Shown here piece by piece: positions 53,221 to 60,892 of a stretch of 64,000 nucleotides of DNA. The notes below the pieces were generated by a model. That model was not told the DNA's origin. It saw only the letters and a program-made list of their open reading frames with translations, and did not search any database. The DNA is from a virus. The DNA is taken from the IMG/VR virus record IMGVR_UViG_3300021389_000010, positions 18,426 through 82,425 of that record. One strand, given 5' to 3'. A program made the translations under genes and the position numbers. Each line of letters begins with the position of its first letter. Position 1 is the stretch's first letter.

Positions 53221-54996
53221 CTATAACTTCAGTAATGCAACATTATATGCTGCGGGTTTAAAACTTTTATTACCGGTGGCCAGACCACTGAATCCGGTTT
53301 TAGTTGAATTGATTTCTAAAATGATTGGCTCGTCCCATGCGGTAGGTTCTCCTCCGGTCTCCTGGTTACGTTGTTTACGTACATGTATCTCCGTCCGTTG
53401 TCGAAGATCGTAGTCAGGTGAAGACACTTTTCTATGGAACGTAAGAAAAGAATCGGCCCTATTCACGAACTTACCGCCGCCTTCAGTCATTGCGGCACGA
53501 GGTGCTACCGGCAGGCCATCAGGCCCAACAGTCCTTTGTGCTTCAGTAATAGAGTGTGTGTTAAGCCATACCGCCATGTTGTTCTTAACGCTGAACGTAA
53601 GCATCTCTGAAGCGGCTTCATAATGATACTCATGAGAAGACACTTGATTGTTTTTTGACACCGTCATCTTTAATGAGTTGTATGGATCAATAAACAAACC
53701 ATGATAATCTTCTTGGCGTATAAGTTTCTCTGCAAATACAAGTAGATCGGTGTAAGAATATACCTGCTCATTACTAATCACTGTAAAGTATTTGTTTACC
53801 CATTTGTATGCGGCAACTCTTTCTTCATAGTGCATGTCTGTAATCTTCATGTCTACTACAAACTCCATCAGTCTCATCTTAACTGCCGCAGTTCTATTTT
53901 CTGAGGAGTAAATTATCCATCTCCATTTGTGTTTAATCGAAGAGCATACCATGAGATACAGCGCCATAGTAGTTTTACCCACGTTGCTGTGCCCGTTTAT
54001 AATTGTAAACTCCTTTTTAAATAAGTAGTGCTTATCAAGTTCAGGAAATCCCGTAGTCAAACCCTTCTCAATCTCTCCGTTAGCAAACTTATTAATCCAT
54101 TCATAGTCACTGTCATCAGAAGAAATGAAAGACATGTCCCCGTCATTGATACGCATCTCCCTACGTATCTTATTCTCATCGTCGATGATCTCACGAATAG
54201 GCATCATCTTGCCCTGGCTTAACCCATCGACAATAGTCTTCTTGGCTAAATCTAAATCCTCAACGGAGTCACGTAGTTGTAACTCACGTAGCATTACACG
54301 CACTGCTTCATCCTCTTCCATTCTTCCAGCAGATATGTATCCACCACATAGAATTGATGCTCTTAAAAGAGTGATGTGCTTCTCGCCATCAGGTGCCTTA
54401 CGAATCATACGAGCAACGATATCTATTTTATCGTAGTCGGTATATGATTTTCTTTCAGTGATATCCTCATGCTGAGTGTTCTCAGAGAGCATAGCCCCAA
54501 AGACTTTGTTATTGTCGTTGCTAATTAAGTCCGGGTCATAACTTTCAAAGCAAGCCCGTGATACATTAATACCTGAAGGGTCAACCTCTAAGCCATATGT
54601 TCTATCAAAGTATGCTTGCAGTGCACGGAAGTGGTCACGATGTCTTTCACTATTGGATATCTTCACCAATGCTTTAAGGCCATCACCACTTGGAGATCTC
54701 CAACATGCACGTATGTGTTCATCGGTTCCTAATAAAGCCTTATAGTCATCTACATCAATGTGATCAAAGTCTAATATAACATACCCACTATGTCCCTGGA
54801 TGTCGTCATCTCTTCTGCCTTTAAACACACCGGAGAACAAAGCAACGGGCAAAGTCTTTTTAACAGCGCTTTGACCACCTCTGACTTCATCAACCTTTGC
54901 TTGTGACTTACCTTCTCGTATCCTATCTAATGCGCTTTCTAATGATATATAATGAGGGTCATCAATGTTAGTTATCGATGAGAATATTGTAATCAT
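53221..54996 (-). CDS. PrimPol-type primase / DnaB-like helicase fusion
   Basis: About 591 residues from MITIFSSITNIDDPHYISLE, chosen because BT4734-like domains begin this way and the ATG lies 1 base after the upstream stop; ATGs at 55017 and 55065 are alternatives. The N-terminal domain has ILDFDH (D76, D78) and SPSGDGLKA, the DxD and small-loop motifs of archaeo-eukaryotic-type primases, followed by a helical PriCT-like linker. The C-terminal half is a RecA-fold helicase: Walker A GHSNVGKTT (335-343), Walker B GLFIDPYNS (433-441) and WLNTHS. One protein would prime and unwind at the phage fork. Confidence 0.8.
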   Translation of the reverse strand: MITIFSSITNIDDPHYISLESALDRIREGKSQAKVDEVRGGQSAVKKTLPVALFSGVFKGRRDDDIQGHSGYVILDFDHIDVDDYKALLGTDEHIRACWRSPSGDGLKALVKISNSERHRDHFRALQAYFDRTYGLEVDPSGINVSRACFESYDPDLISNDNNKVFGAMLSENTQHEDITERKSYTDYDKIDIVARMIRKAPDGEKHITLLRASILCGGYISAGRMEEDEAVRVMLRELQLRDSVEDLDLAKKTIVDGLSQGKMMPIREIIDDENKIRREMRINDGDMSFISSDDSDYEWINKFANGEIEKGLTTGFPELDKHYLFKKEFTIINGHSNVGKTTMALYLMVCSSIKHKWRWIIYSSENRTAAVKMRLMEFVVDMKITDMHYEERVAAYKWVNKYFTVISNEQVYSYTDLLVFAEKLIRQEDYHGLFIDPYNSLKMTVSKNNQVSSHEYHYEAASEMLTFSVKNNMAVWLNTHSITEAQRTVGPDGLPVAPRAAMTEGGGKFVNRADSFLTFHRKVSSPDYDLRQRTEIHVRKQRNQETGGEPTAWDEPIILEINSTKTGFSGLATGNKSFKPAAYNVALLKL

Positions 54997-54997
54997 T

Positions 54998-55282
54998 TCA
55001 TTTGAAATCGCTGACATAGGAATCTTCTTTATGGTATTCAGAGAACCCAATCTTCTTTTGGACAAGAATTTTGGAGACCCTGAAGTTATGTTTTTTAACT
55101 TTAGTACTCATGCATTTTTCTAAAAAAAATAATGCTTTTGAATCCCTATTTAGATCATGCAGATTTTTGGCTCTGCTTACACACTCCAACTCATAACCCT
55201 TAAAGAGATGCATCTTCTTACCAATCTTTCTTTGGTATATGATATTGACTTTGTAATAAAAGATGTCCTGGCCTTTACTCAT
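54998..55282 (-). CDS. basic hypothetical protein
   Basis: About 94 residues from MSKGQDIFYYKVNIIYQRKI. This start gives an 8-base overlap (ATGAGTAA) with the upstream gene, like other pairs here. Lys-rich with beta and helical parts. No family recognised. Position before the primase-helicase suggests a replication role. Confidence 0.55.
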   Translation of the reverse strand: MSKGQDIFYYKVNIIYQRKIGKKMHLFKGYELECVSRAKNLHDLNRDSKALFFLEKCMSTKVKKHNFRVSKILVQKKIGFSEYHKEDSYVSDFK

Positions 55283-55469
55283 CCTTTTTATTCTTGCAAT
55301 CACACTCTTCTTCCAGGTCTTCTCTAATATGAAATACGTGATCGCAATAAGATTGTAAACTACTCTGACACCAAACACAAAATGCTACCGGCATGATCCC
55401 AAAGTTTCCATACACAAACTGCTCATCTTCCTCCGAACCACATATGGTGCATTCCTTTAATTCCATCAT
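55275..55469 (-). CDS. small zinc-ribbon-like protein
   Basis: A 64-residue protein with CTICG and CVWC pairs about 22 residues apart, then further Cys/His (YCDHVFH, EECDC). The CxxC...CxxC layout suggests a zinc ribbon. The start overlaps the DnaA-like gene (ATGA). Possibly a DNA- or protein-binding replication accessory factor. Confidence 0.65.
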   Translation of the reverse strand: MMELKECTICGSEEDEQFVYGNFGIMPVAFCVWCQSSLQSYCDHVFHIREDLEEECDCKNKKDE

Positions 55470-55930
55470 ACCGGCAGTGTTACTATTTCTGATGCACTTA
55501 ATATTGCAAACTCATTCCAATTCTGAGGAGCGTCCGCATATATTATTACCTTGTACTTTAGTTTAGTATCGCTTACTTCGGACTCATCAACTAAATCTCT
55601 TATGAGTTCAATGCCTTCAAAATACTTTCTTTGATAATCAGGATCTACAGTTTTACCATTTGCATATACCCCCATACATTTAGCATGAGTTTTTTCAGCG
55701 TGTATGACTGTTGAGTGATCCCGATTGAATATTTTACCAAGAGATTGGTAACTCATAGCGGTATTAAATCTCAAGTAAGACCAAATTAATGTCCGGGTTT
55801 GTACTAAATCACGATTGCGATTGCTTAGGTATAGATGCGGTGCGTGAACCTCATTCAGGTTCGAATACACAGTAATCACAGCATCGATTATCGCCTTGTT
55901 CTTTCTATTAATAAATGTGTGGTAGTCCAT
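55466..55930 (-). CDS. DnaA domain IV-like DNA-binding protein
   Basis: A 154-residue protein. TRTLIWSYLRFNTAMSYQSLG and KIFNRDHSTVIHAEKTH match the C-terminal DNA-binding domain of DnaA, including the signature RDHSTV. The ATPase domain is absent, so it can bind DNA but not form an ATP-driven DnaA filament. It probably recognises the phage origin, or competes with host DnaA. It lies two genes upstream of the primase-helicase. Confidence 0.75.
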   Translation of the reverse strand: MDYHTFINRKNKAIIDAVITVYSNLNEVHAPHLYLSNRNRDLVQTRTLIWSYLRFNTAMSYQSLGKIFNRDHSTVIHAEKTHAKCMGVYANGKTVDPDYQRKYFEGIELIRDLVDESEVSDTKLKYKVIIYADAPQNWNEFAILSASEIVTLPV

Positions 55931-56154
55931 TACTTCTCGGATATAACTTTAAAATATTCTGGCGCAACCTTTTCGATTTGCATTAAGAGTATAACTTCTT
56001 TCTCTCGTAGAGATTCACTTGATCCTGGATCATGTTTGCTTTTAGTTCCGTTAGATGCATGAAGTAAACTCAACTCCTCTAATTTACCATCAACGTACTC
56101 ACGTACTTCTTTACACATAGCACGCCGGCTAACAGCGGTACATTTATTTTTCAT
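55930..56154 (-). CDS. hypothetical early protein
   Basis: A 74-residue protein starting MKNKCTAVSRRAMCKEVREY, helical, with a Ser/Gly-rich middle (HASNGTKSKHDPGSSES). It overlaps the DnaA-like gene by 1 base. No family recognised. Confidence 0.6.
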   Translation of the reverse strand: MKNKCTAVSRRAMCKEVREYVDGKLEELSLLHASNGTKSKHDPGSSESLREKEVILLMQIEKVAPEYFKVISEK

Positions 56155-56248
56155 ATCTCTTTAGGATTTTTTTTATCTCCTTAATACGTATGTGATTTTT
56201 ACGAATTAAAGTAAATGACATTATAGATACCAATACCAATACAATCAT
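56144..56248 (-). CDS. tiny membrane peptide
   Basis: A 34-residue peptide: a hydrophobic N-terminus (MIVLVLVSIMSFTLI) followed by a basic helix (RIKEIKKILKRYEK). It starts on the stop of the upstream gene (ATGA) and overlaps the next gene by 11 bases. The leader repeat at 56250-56268 lies just before it, as with the membrane peptide at 1-69. Confidence 0.6.
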   Translation of the reverse strand: MIVLVLVSIMSFTLIRKNHIRIKEIKKILKRYEK

Positions 56249-56388
56249 CTCTCTTTGGTGTTAAAGGTGTCGTCGTAGTAGTCTTGAAATTTTATACGCT
56301 TACCATACAAAGCACCATCCGCATAAACTTTTTCAAGAATCAGTTTTGTTATGACTGAACTATCTACTACTTCTTTCGGCTCACCCAT
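56245..56388 (-). CDS. small hypothetical protein
   Basis: A 47-residue protein starting MGEPKEVVDSSVITKLILEK and ending DTFNTKER. Its last codons are the 19-base repeat at 56250-56268. It overlaps both neighbours, 22 bases upstream and 4 downstream. Function unknown. Confidence 0.55.
   Translation of the reverse strand: MGEPKEVVDSSVITKLILEKVYADGALYGKRIKFQDYYDDTFNTKER
56250..56268 (-). repeat. 19-base leader repeat, copy 2
   Basis: Identical to 71-89. Here it encodes TFNTKER and ends directly before the ATG of the 34-residue membrane peptide. Confidence 0.6.
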
Positions 56389-56495
56389 GTTGCATACATT
56401 TTTGCGGCCCAAGCCTTTCTCTGTTGCTTGTTAGGGTATACCTTTCTTAACCTCGCATTAGCGATTCTCAGAAACTGTTTCATTAGATCACTCAT
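56367..56495 (-). CDS. small basic hypothetical protein
   Basis: A 42-residue protein starting MSDLMKQFLRIANARLRKVY, basic and helical, ending TWVSRKK. It overlaps the FkbM gene by 4 bases at its start and the following gene by 22 bases at its end. No family recognised. Confidence 0.5.
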   Translation of the reverse strand: MSDLMKQFLRIANARLRKVYPNKQQRKAWAAKMYATWVSRKK

Positions 56496-57157
56496 AAGTA
56501 AACAACTTTATCAATTGCATATACGTCGTCGGCTTCTTCAAACACCAAGTATCCATTACTCTCAAGCAACTCAATTACTTTATTTGAATCATAGTGTTTT
56601 GTTTCTGCCTTAATCAAAGACGGGCGTAAGGCTCTATTATTAAAGTCAATAGATGATAATATAGTATAGTCGTGACCCTCAGTATCTAACTTTAGAAAGT
56701 CTACACGAGGAATCCCACCCATAAATACAGCGTCTTCATACGTTATTGTACTAACGGTGTATTGATCTACGAACTTTTTGTTCCTTTCTTTAGTGTACTC
56801 AGTGAAGGTAGACATCCCCGCATAATCGTTATCCTTTTCAACTTTGTCTTCCTTGTATACATCCATAACTCTACTACCACGTTTGTCGTCTATCGCAGAA
56901 TTAATGTACGTTATGCCGTTATAACGATCCAGCATGTTAAGGTATTTAACCACCGGCTCAACAACAACGCCGTGCCACCCAGCATCACCAAGTGTTTCGT
57001 TTAGTGTGTCAAAGTAACAAGTACCTATTTCAACAAAGTATTTCCTACCCGTTAAAAGATTAGACAATTCTTTTTTATCACCTCCTGGTGCCAAAATTCC
57101 ACGTCCACCTTTTGAATCGCGCTGAATACTACTGAGTTCCTTTTTTTTAGTTGCCAT
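56492..57157 (-). CDS. FkbM-family methyltransferase
   Basis: A 221-residue protein. FVEIGTCYFDTLNETL (about 41-56) is the AdoMet-binding loop, followed by WHGVVVEPV, YINSAIDD and VDFLKLDTEGHDYTIL, all characteristic of FkbM/Methyltransf_21. These enzymes methylate sugars or other small hydroxyl groups. In this phage the target could be a glycan made by the early glycosyltransferase. The first 40 residues are Lys/Gly-rich and poorly conserved in type, and a run of eight A lies at the start. Confidence 0.75.
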   Translation of the reverse strand: MATKKKELSSIQRDSKGGRGILAPGGDKKELSNLLTGRKYFVEIGTCYFDTLNETLGDAGWHGVVVEPVVKYLNMLDRYNGITYINSAIDDKRGSRVMDVYKEDKVEKDNDYAGMSTFTEYTKERNKKFVDQYTVSTITYEDAVFMGGIPRVDFLKLDTEGHDYTILSSIDFNNRALRPSLIKAETKHYDSNKVIELLESNGYLVFEEADDVYAIDKVVYL

Positions 57158-57240
57158 CTTTTTCTTCTTCTATTATAAGTTATACTATAAGTGTTAGGAA
57201 TTCTAACCTCATCTTTTGATACGTTTCCGAAATTACTCAT
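57052..57240 (-). CDS. doubtful small protein overlapping the FkbM start
   Basis: A 62-residue frame starting MSNFGNVSKDEVRIPNTYSI. It overlaps the FkbM gene by 105 bases in another frame. The part before the overlap looks like protein. A run of eight A lies where the frames could join, so slippage there could make a longer FkbM form. Listed with low confidence. Confidence 0.3.
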   Translation of the reverse strand: MSNFGNVSKDEVRIPNTYSITYNRRRKRWQLKKRNSVVFSAIQKVDVEFWHQEVIKKNCLIF

Positions 57241-57255
57241 GATAATAAGATTAAA

Positions 57256-57274
57256 GAAGGGGCGCCCCTTTTCA
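57256..57274. repeat. perfect palindrome, possible terminator
   Basis: AAGGGGCGCCCCTT is a perfect palindrome with T-rich flanks, between the SSB-like gene end and the FkbM region. CTTAATTTAGAACG occurs twice just to the right, near 57293 and 57313, indicating a short tandem duplication at the SSB-like gene end. Confidence 0.4.
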
Positions 57275-57317
57275 AAAGAGTTTTGCGTTATCTTAATTTA
57301 GAACGCCCCTACTTAAT

Positions 57318-57605
57318 TTAGAACGGCAAGTCACCGGCGGGCTGTGCCGCGACCGTGTCGTTCTGATTGTTCTTGGTGTACTGCTGGTTCTTCGGCGCTC
57401 TTGGATTGAACGTCGACATGAACGCAACTCCATCGTTCTTGATCACGAAGTCGATGTTTACATTACCTGATGAGGTAAGGTACTTCTTCAACTCATCAAG
57501 TTGATGCTCTTTAAAAGAGATATCATACTTCACGACACCGCTGTCGTACTCCTTCTTCTCGCCTACATATCCAATGTAGACGTCCTTTTTTTCTTGTTCT
57601 GACAT
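57318..57605 (-). CDS. SSB-like single-strand DNA-binding candidate
   Basis: A 95-residue protein. A beta-rich first half (DVYIGYVGEKKEYDSGVVKY, NVNIDFVIKNDGVAFMST) is followed by a disordered Asn/Gln tail that ends AGDLPF, like the acidic D-D-x-P-F tip of SSB proteins that recruits partners. It lies in a recombination cluster with exonuclease and annealing-like genes. The OB fold is not proven, but tail and context fit. Confidence 0.5.
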   Translation of the reverse strand: MSEQEKKDVYIGYVGEKKEYDSGVVKYDISFKEHQLDELKKYLTSSGNVNIDFVIKNDGVAFMSTFNPRAPKNQQYTKNNQNDTVAAQPAGDLPF

Positions 57606-57619
57606 AGGTCAATAAAGAA

Positions 57620-58399
57620 TTAAATTTCCCCTTGAATAAAAAAATGACTGGCTGTGCCACCTTCTTCATAATGCGACTTGATTATGTTGAGGGCTTTAGC
57701 AACCTTCTTTTTACCGAAGTCAAGGGTTTCTTCGGATGCTTTAAATACTGCTGGTAAATATGGGTATGCTTTCTCTTGCACTACCCAATAGAAATCTTTC
57801 ACCCCAAATGCTTGGGTGTATATGTATGCTTGTATGTCGTAGCCATAGGCGATTACATCTCTTGAGAATCCTTTAACGCTTCGTGAGGATTTAGAATCCG
57901 ATATGAATCCATCTCCAAGTGCGTCCAGGAATCCACGTACCGGAACTGTTATGCCGTCAAAATCAATCTCTTGTAGAAACTCTACCTGAAAATCTCCTTC
58001 AAGATATATCTGCCGTACACCACTATCATCAAGACGAGTGATCATGTCCACACATTGAGTATAGTCTTCTTCACTGATGAGTTCTTTGCCGGTAGCCTTC
58101 TCCTGCTCCATTGCTTTCCACTCTTTGTACTTCTTTGTCATGGCTGGACTTTTACCTCCAATCTCCTTGAGTATATGAGCGTCGTCTAACACATAGAACT
58201 GATCGTTAAAGACTTCGGGCGTAAACAAAAGACAATCGTAAGCACTTCCAAAAGTTAATGCCTTAGACGTCTTCTTAAGTTTACCTTGCATGTATAACTC
58301 AAACAGCGCAATGTCTTGTAGTGCAAGTTTAATAGATGAGTAAGAGAGATACTTCTTACCGGTCTTATCTACTAAAGATTCAAACCATCCATTAGTCAT
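57620..58399 (-). CDS. PDDEXK exonuclease (RecE/YqaJ-like)
   Basis: A 259-residue protein. LTFGSAYDCLLFTPEVF, VRGFLDALGDGFISDSKSSRS and GYDIQAYIYTQAFG match the PDDEXK-type exodeoxyribonuclease VIII family of phages (D in FLDAL, D-x-K in DSKSS). Such enzymes resect 5' ends to give 3' single strands for annealing. The next upstream gene is a candidate annealing protein, the normal pairing. Confidence 0.75.
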   Translation of the reverse strand: MTNGWFESLVDKTGKKYLSYSSIKLALQDIALFELYMQGKLKKTSKALTFGSAYDCLLFTPEVFNDQFYVLDDAHILKEIGGKSPAMTKKYKEWKAMEQEKATGKELISEEDYTQCVDMITRLDDSGVRQIYLEGDFQVEFLQEIDFDGITVPVRGFLDALGDGFISDSKSSRSVKGFSRDVIAYGYDIQAYIYTQAFGVKDFYWVVQEKAYPYLPAVFKASEETLDFGKKKVAKALNIIKSHYEEGGTASHFFIQGEI

Positions 58400-58932
58400 A
58401 TCAATTTATTTAACTTCTCTATTTGAGACTTAGATAATGTTGTGCCGTACTTGGTCTTGATCTGCCCTAATCGTTGAGCACGTTCAGGTTTATTCGAGCC
58501 TCCCTTGATGTAATCAACAGCGCTTTTATACACTTCGTTCAACGACTGCTTTGTTTCGGGTGCACCATTACTTTGTTTAGCAATAGCCATGTCTACCTCG
58601 TCTGCCGTAGCAATAGATGTTTCTATACCGATGCCCAGGAATCCAAGTGCTCTACCCACCGCTGAAGTTTCGCAGTTCTCTACGTACGATGTTTGATTGA
58701 TACGAGATGAACTCTTGTCCTCTTGAGCCATTCCTTGAGCAACGATGTTGCCTTCTGCATTGGTTATAGTTGCCTGGATTACACATGAGTCAGCATCTAA
58801 CTGCACGACGTCGGTTTGTAATGAAAAGTTTTTGTACTCACTTAAAGTACGGAAGGCGATTACCCGTTGATTAACTTCAACGTACTGTTTGCCCTTGATG
58901 TTTGTAGTTTTAAACTGATAAGTATTGCTCAT
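58396..58932 (-). CDS. candidate ssDNA annealing protein
   Basis: A 178-residue protein. A beta-rich region (YVEVNQRVIAFRTLSEYKN, VVQLDADSCVIQATITNAEG) is followed by YVENCETSAVGRALGFLGIG, a motif seen in phage recombination-associated proteins. It overlaps the exonuclease gene by 4 bases, like exonuclease/SSAP pairs. A promoter lies directly upstream (58951-58981). The function is inferred from motif and partner. Confidence 0.6.
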   Translation of the reverse strand: MSNTYQFKTTNIKGKQYVEVNQRVIAFRTLSEYKNFSLQTDVVQLDADSCVIQATITNAEGNIVAQGMAQEDKSSSRINQTSYVENCETSAVGRALGFLGIGIETSIATADEVDMAIAKQSNGAPETKQSLNEVYKSAVDYIKGGSNKPERAQRLGQIKTKYGTTLSKSQIEKLNKLI

Positions 58933-58950
58933 AGCATAAATTTATTTGTA

Positions 58951-58981
58951 CAATAATACACACTCTAATGTTAATATCAAA
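58951..58981 (-). promoter_or_regulatory. TTTG-N19-TATTATTG promoter for recombination genes
   Basis: Minus strand: TTTG (58978-58981), 19 bases, then TATTATTG (58951-58958). This is the standard Bacteroidetes promoter spacing with a one-base change in the -7 box. The annealing-like gene starts at 58932 after an AATTTATGCTATG context. Confidence 0.6.
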
Positions 58982-59480
58982 GAAGTTTGTTCATTATTTT
59001 CTTCCCCGGCTCTCCTAATTCTTCTGCAAGTAATCGTATTGCATTGTACTGCTGACGCCCCCTTTCATAGGCAATGAAGTCATCCGAACGTGCATATGTC
59101 TTGTCGTGTGCTTCAATGTTATTCACAAGACGCACTCCTTTCCAAGCATTGCCTTTGTTAATAAAGTAGGGCGTGTCGGGATCTTCATCGTGCATCTCTT
59201 CGCTCACAGAATCCCATGTAGATTCACAAGGCTCGTAACCAGCACCGGTTTTCTCAATTGTGTAGTAGGTATCACCATCTTCAAAGGGATAGTTCGGCGT
59301 GAGTTCTTCCTTATGGATTAGTTCTGCGGTTTCGTATTTGTCCCTATCAACGTGACGTATACCTGTAATGCTTACTCCAGCATCCCGTGACAGAATTCTT
59401 CTTGCATCTTCCTCAGTGTATGCTTCTACTTCATAGGTCAATGTGCAAGGCACTTCAAACGTGTAGTTTGTTTTTCTCAT
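58977..59480 (-). CDS. hypothetical acidic early protein
   Basis: A 167-residue protein. TLTYEVEAYTEEDARRILSR near the start is a pattern seen in many small phage proteins with a beta-alpha unit. Acidic stretches follow (SEEMHDEDPDTPYF) and the C-terminus is helical. It overlaps the HTH gene upstream by 4 bases. Function unknown. Confidence 0.6.
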   Translation of the reverse strand: MRKTNYTFEVPCTLTYEVEAYTEEDARRILSRDAGVSITGIRHVDRDKYETAELIHKEELTPNYPFEDGDTYYTIEKTGAGYEPCESTWDSVSEEMHDEDPDTPYFINKGNAWKGVRLVNNIEAHDKTYARSDDFIAYERGRQQYNAIRLLAEELGEPGKKIMNKLL

Positions 59481-59701
59481 AGTTTATCTATTTCAATTAA
59501 TTTATACTCGATATTATATCTATTAATCATACGGAATACAGTCCTGGCGGTCACACCTAAATGCTTAGATGCTTCCTTGACATTCTTGTATTTACGTAGT
59601 GCATGGGTAACCATGACCACATGGTAGCGTTCAATGTTTAAGTCTTCTTGTGGGTACTTCATCCCTTCGACTTCCTTATATAACATAAACTCTCCCATCA
59701 C
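59477..59701 (-). CDS. Fis-type helix-turn-helix regulator
   Basis: A 74-residue protein whose C-terminal half (VVMVTHALRKYKNVKEASKH, then GVTARTVFRMINRYNI) is a Fis/NtrC-type helix-turn-helix. It overlaps the upstream gene stop (ATGATG). A small DNA-binding protein here could regulate early promoters or the TTTAAC boxes. An internal ATG (MKYPQED) is a possible alternative start. Confidence 0.75.
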   Translation of the reverse strand: MMGEFMLYKEVEGMKYPQEDLNIERYHVVMVTHALRKYKNVKEASKHLGVTARTVFRMINRYNIEYKLIEIDKL

Positions 59702-59883
59702 ATACGTATTAATCTTAGCCTACGTTGATACTTACGAATCAACAGCGCAGAATTAGTTAGTTGATGTTGAATATCTTTTGACCAACCCATCCTACTTGCA
59801 TATAGCGTGAGGTTAATCTGATCTAACTCAAGCATACGTAGGTACGCTTCCGTTCTTCTTATGTGTTTACGTTTACGTATCAT
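59698..59883 (-). CDS. small conserved basic protein, paralogue of 209-394
   Basis: A 61-residue protein nearly identical in sequence to the product of 209-394. It overlaps the HTH regulator downstream and the membrane peptide upstream (ATGA both times). In the left copy the HTH gene is absent and an operator-like region lies in its place. Function unknown. Confidence 0.75.
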   Translation of the reverse strand: MIRKRKHIRRTEAYLRMLELDQINLTLYASRMGWSKDIQHQLTNSALLIRKYQRRLRLIRM

Positions 59884-60017
59884 ACTCCAGCAAGGTATTT
59901 AATTACTTGAACAATACAATAAAAGAAAGTAAAGATTGGCCCATAAAGAAAGAACCAAGCCAACGCTTCCACCAGCATAGATGGTTTGCGCTTAGGTTTA
60001 AAATCATTTTCAGTCAT
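59880..60017 (-). CDS. small single-pass membrane protein, paralogue of 396-539
   Basis: A 45-residue protein starting MTENDFKPKRKPSMLVEALA with one membrane segment (WFFLYGPIFTFFYCIVQVI). It is the paralogue of 396-539, and the two-gene unit has the same order in both places. Overlaps both neighbours. Confidence 0.7.
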   Translation of the reverse strand: MTENDFKPKRKPSMLVEALAWFFLYGPIFTFFYCIVQVIKYLAGV

Positions 60018-60223
60018 AAAAAAAGTACATTATGTCGCCATGTTTTTTGGTCAACGTTACATTCAAGTTTATAATATCCCAAGACGTCTGCAAATAAATC
60101 GTCACTTACATCATACCAAGCGGTTATGATTGCTATGTCCGCCTTCGTTATGTTACCATGAGCGTTATTCCTTTTCCAATTGTTTGCAACTTTTACAAAG
60201 TCCTTAAAGCATAGTATATCCAT
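60014..60223 (-). CDS. small hypothetical protein
   Basis: A 69-residue protein from MDILCFKDFVKVANNWKRNN. An ATG at 60250 is the alternative, but this start follows a TTAATGCTATGG context shared with other early genes. Helical with a hydrophobic beta patch (ITKADIAIITAWYDVSDDL). No family recognised. Confidence 0.6.
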   Translation of the reverse strand: MDILCFKDFVKVANNWKRNNAHGNITKADIAIITAWYDVSDDLFADVLGYYKLECNVDQKTWRHNVLFL

Positions 60224-60227
60224 AGCA

Positions 60228-60440
60228 TTAATCGTTTTCAATTCCAGCATGAGATAAATCCCTCATGCATAATTCAACAATAGATAATTCACGGCGCACT
60301 TCTACTTCAAGCATCGCAAGTTTCTCAACAGCGTTACGTAACTTGAGTGCTTCAAAACTATGGTGTAATATTTCCGCAGTTTCCAGGGCATGATACACAT
60401 CTCGTGTAATTTGCTCAATAAGTTTTACTTGATTACTCAT
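60228..60440 (-). CDS. small helical hypothetical protein
   Basis: A 70-residue, fully helical protein (ALETAEILHHSFEALKLRNA, EKLAMLEVEVRRELSIVEL). It overlaps the upstream gene by 8 bases (ATGAGTAA). A small regulator or anti-host factor is possible. Confidence 0.6.
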   Translation of the reverse strand: MSNQVKLIEQITRDVYHALETAEILHHSFEALKLRNAVEKLAMLEVEVRRELSIVELCMRDLSHAGIEND

Positions 60441-60618
60441 TTAACAATTCTTCTATGTCGTTAATAGCCAACTCAATTTCGTGGTCTTGTGAACCACCTT
60501 CTTCAATCTCCATCATCGCTAAGTCAAAGAAGCCCATGACTTCTGCTTTTAGGTGTGGGTTCTCCTCAATAGTTTTCTTACAAAAGAAAATAAACTGATC
60601 CATCATATCGTCATCCAT
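60433..60618 (-). CDS. small acidic protein, paralogue of 2236-2442
   Basis: A 61-residue protein from MDDDMMDQFIFFCKKTIEEN; this start matches that of its paralogue at 2442, one base after the preceding stop. It shares FFDLAMMEIEEGGSQDHEIE with that paralogue. Function unknown. Confidence 0.7.
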   Translation of the reverse strand: MDDDMMDQFIFFCKKTIEENPHLKAEVMGFFDLAMMEIEEGGSQDHEIELAINDIEELLNE

Positions 60619-60619
60619 T

Positions 60620-60892
60620 TTATTTAACTGATTCATATTCATTAATCAAACCTTCTAAGGCTTCTTCAATATCGTAACTATGCAAGTCCGCATCGGGGAA
60701 TTGCTTTCGTAACACCTCGTATACAACGCGGTTAGGCATTACCCCAGCACCATCTATGTAGGTACCTCCCCCCGCTCCATCATTCCAAATCTCGAATCCA
60801 AGATTGGTTTTACATTGGTATCCTAAACCTCTACGTGTTTCAAAATACCTTACGCTTTTAACGTACACCTTTGTGTCCTCCATGCTATCCAT
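60620..60892 (-). CDS. hypothetical protein
   Basis: A 90-residue protein with a Gly-rich middle (NDGAGGGTYIDGAGV) and an acidic helical C-terminus. It overlaps the upstream gene by 8 bases (ATGGATAG). No family recognised. Confidence 0.6.
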   Translation of the reverse strand: MDSMEDTKVYVKSVRYFETRRGLGYQCKTNLGFEIWNDGAGGGTYIDGAGVMPNRVVYEVLRKQFPDADLHSYDIEEALEGLINEYESVK

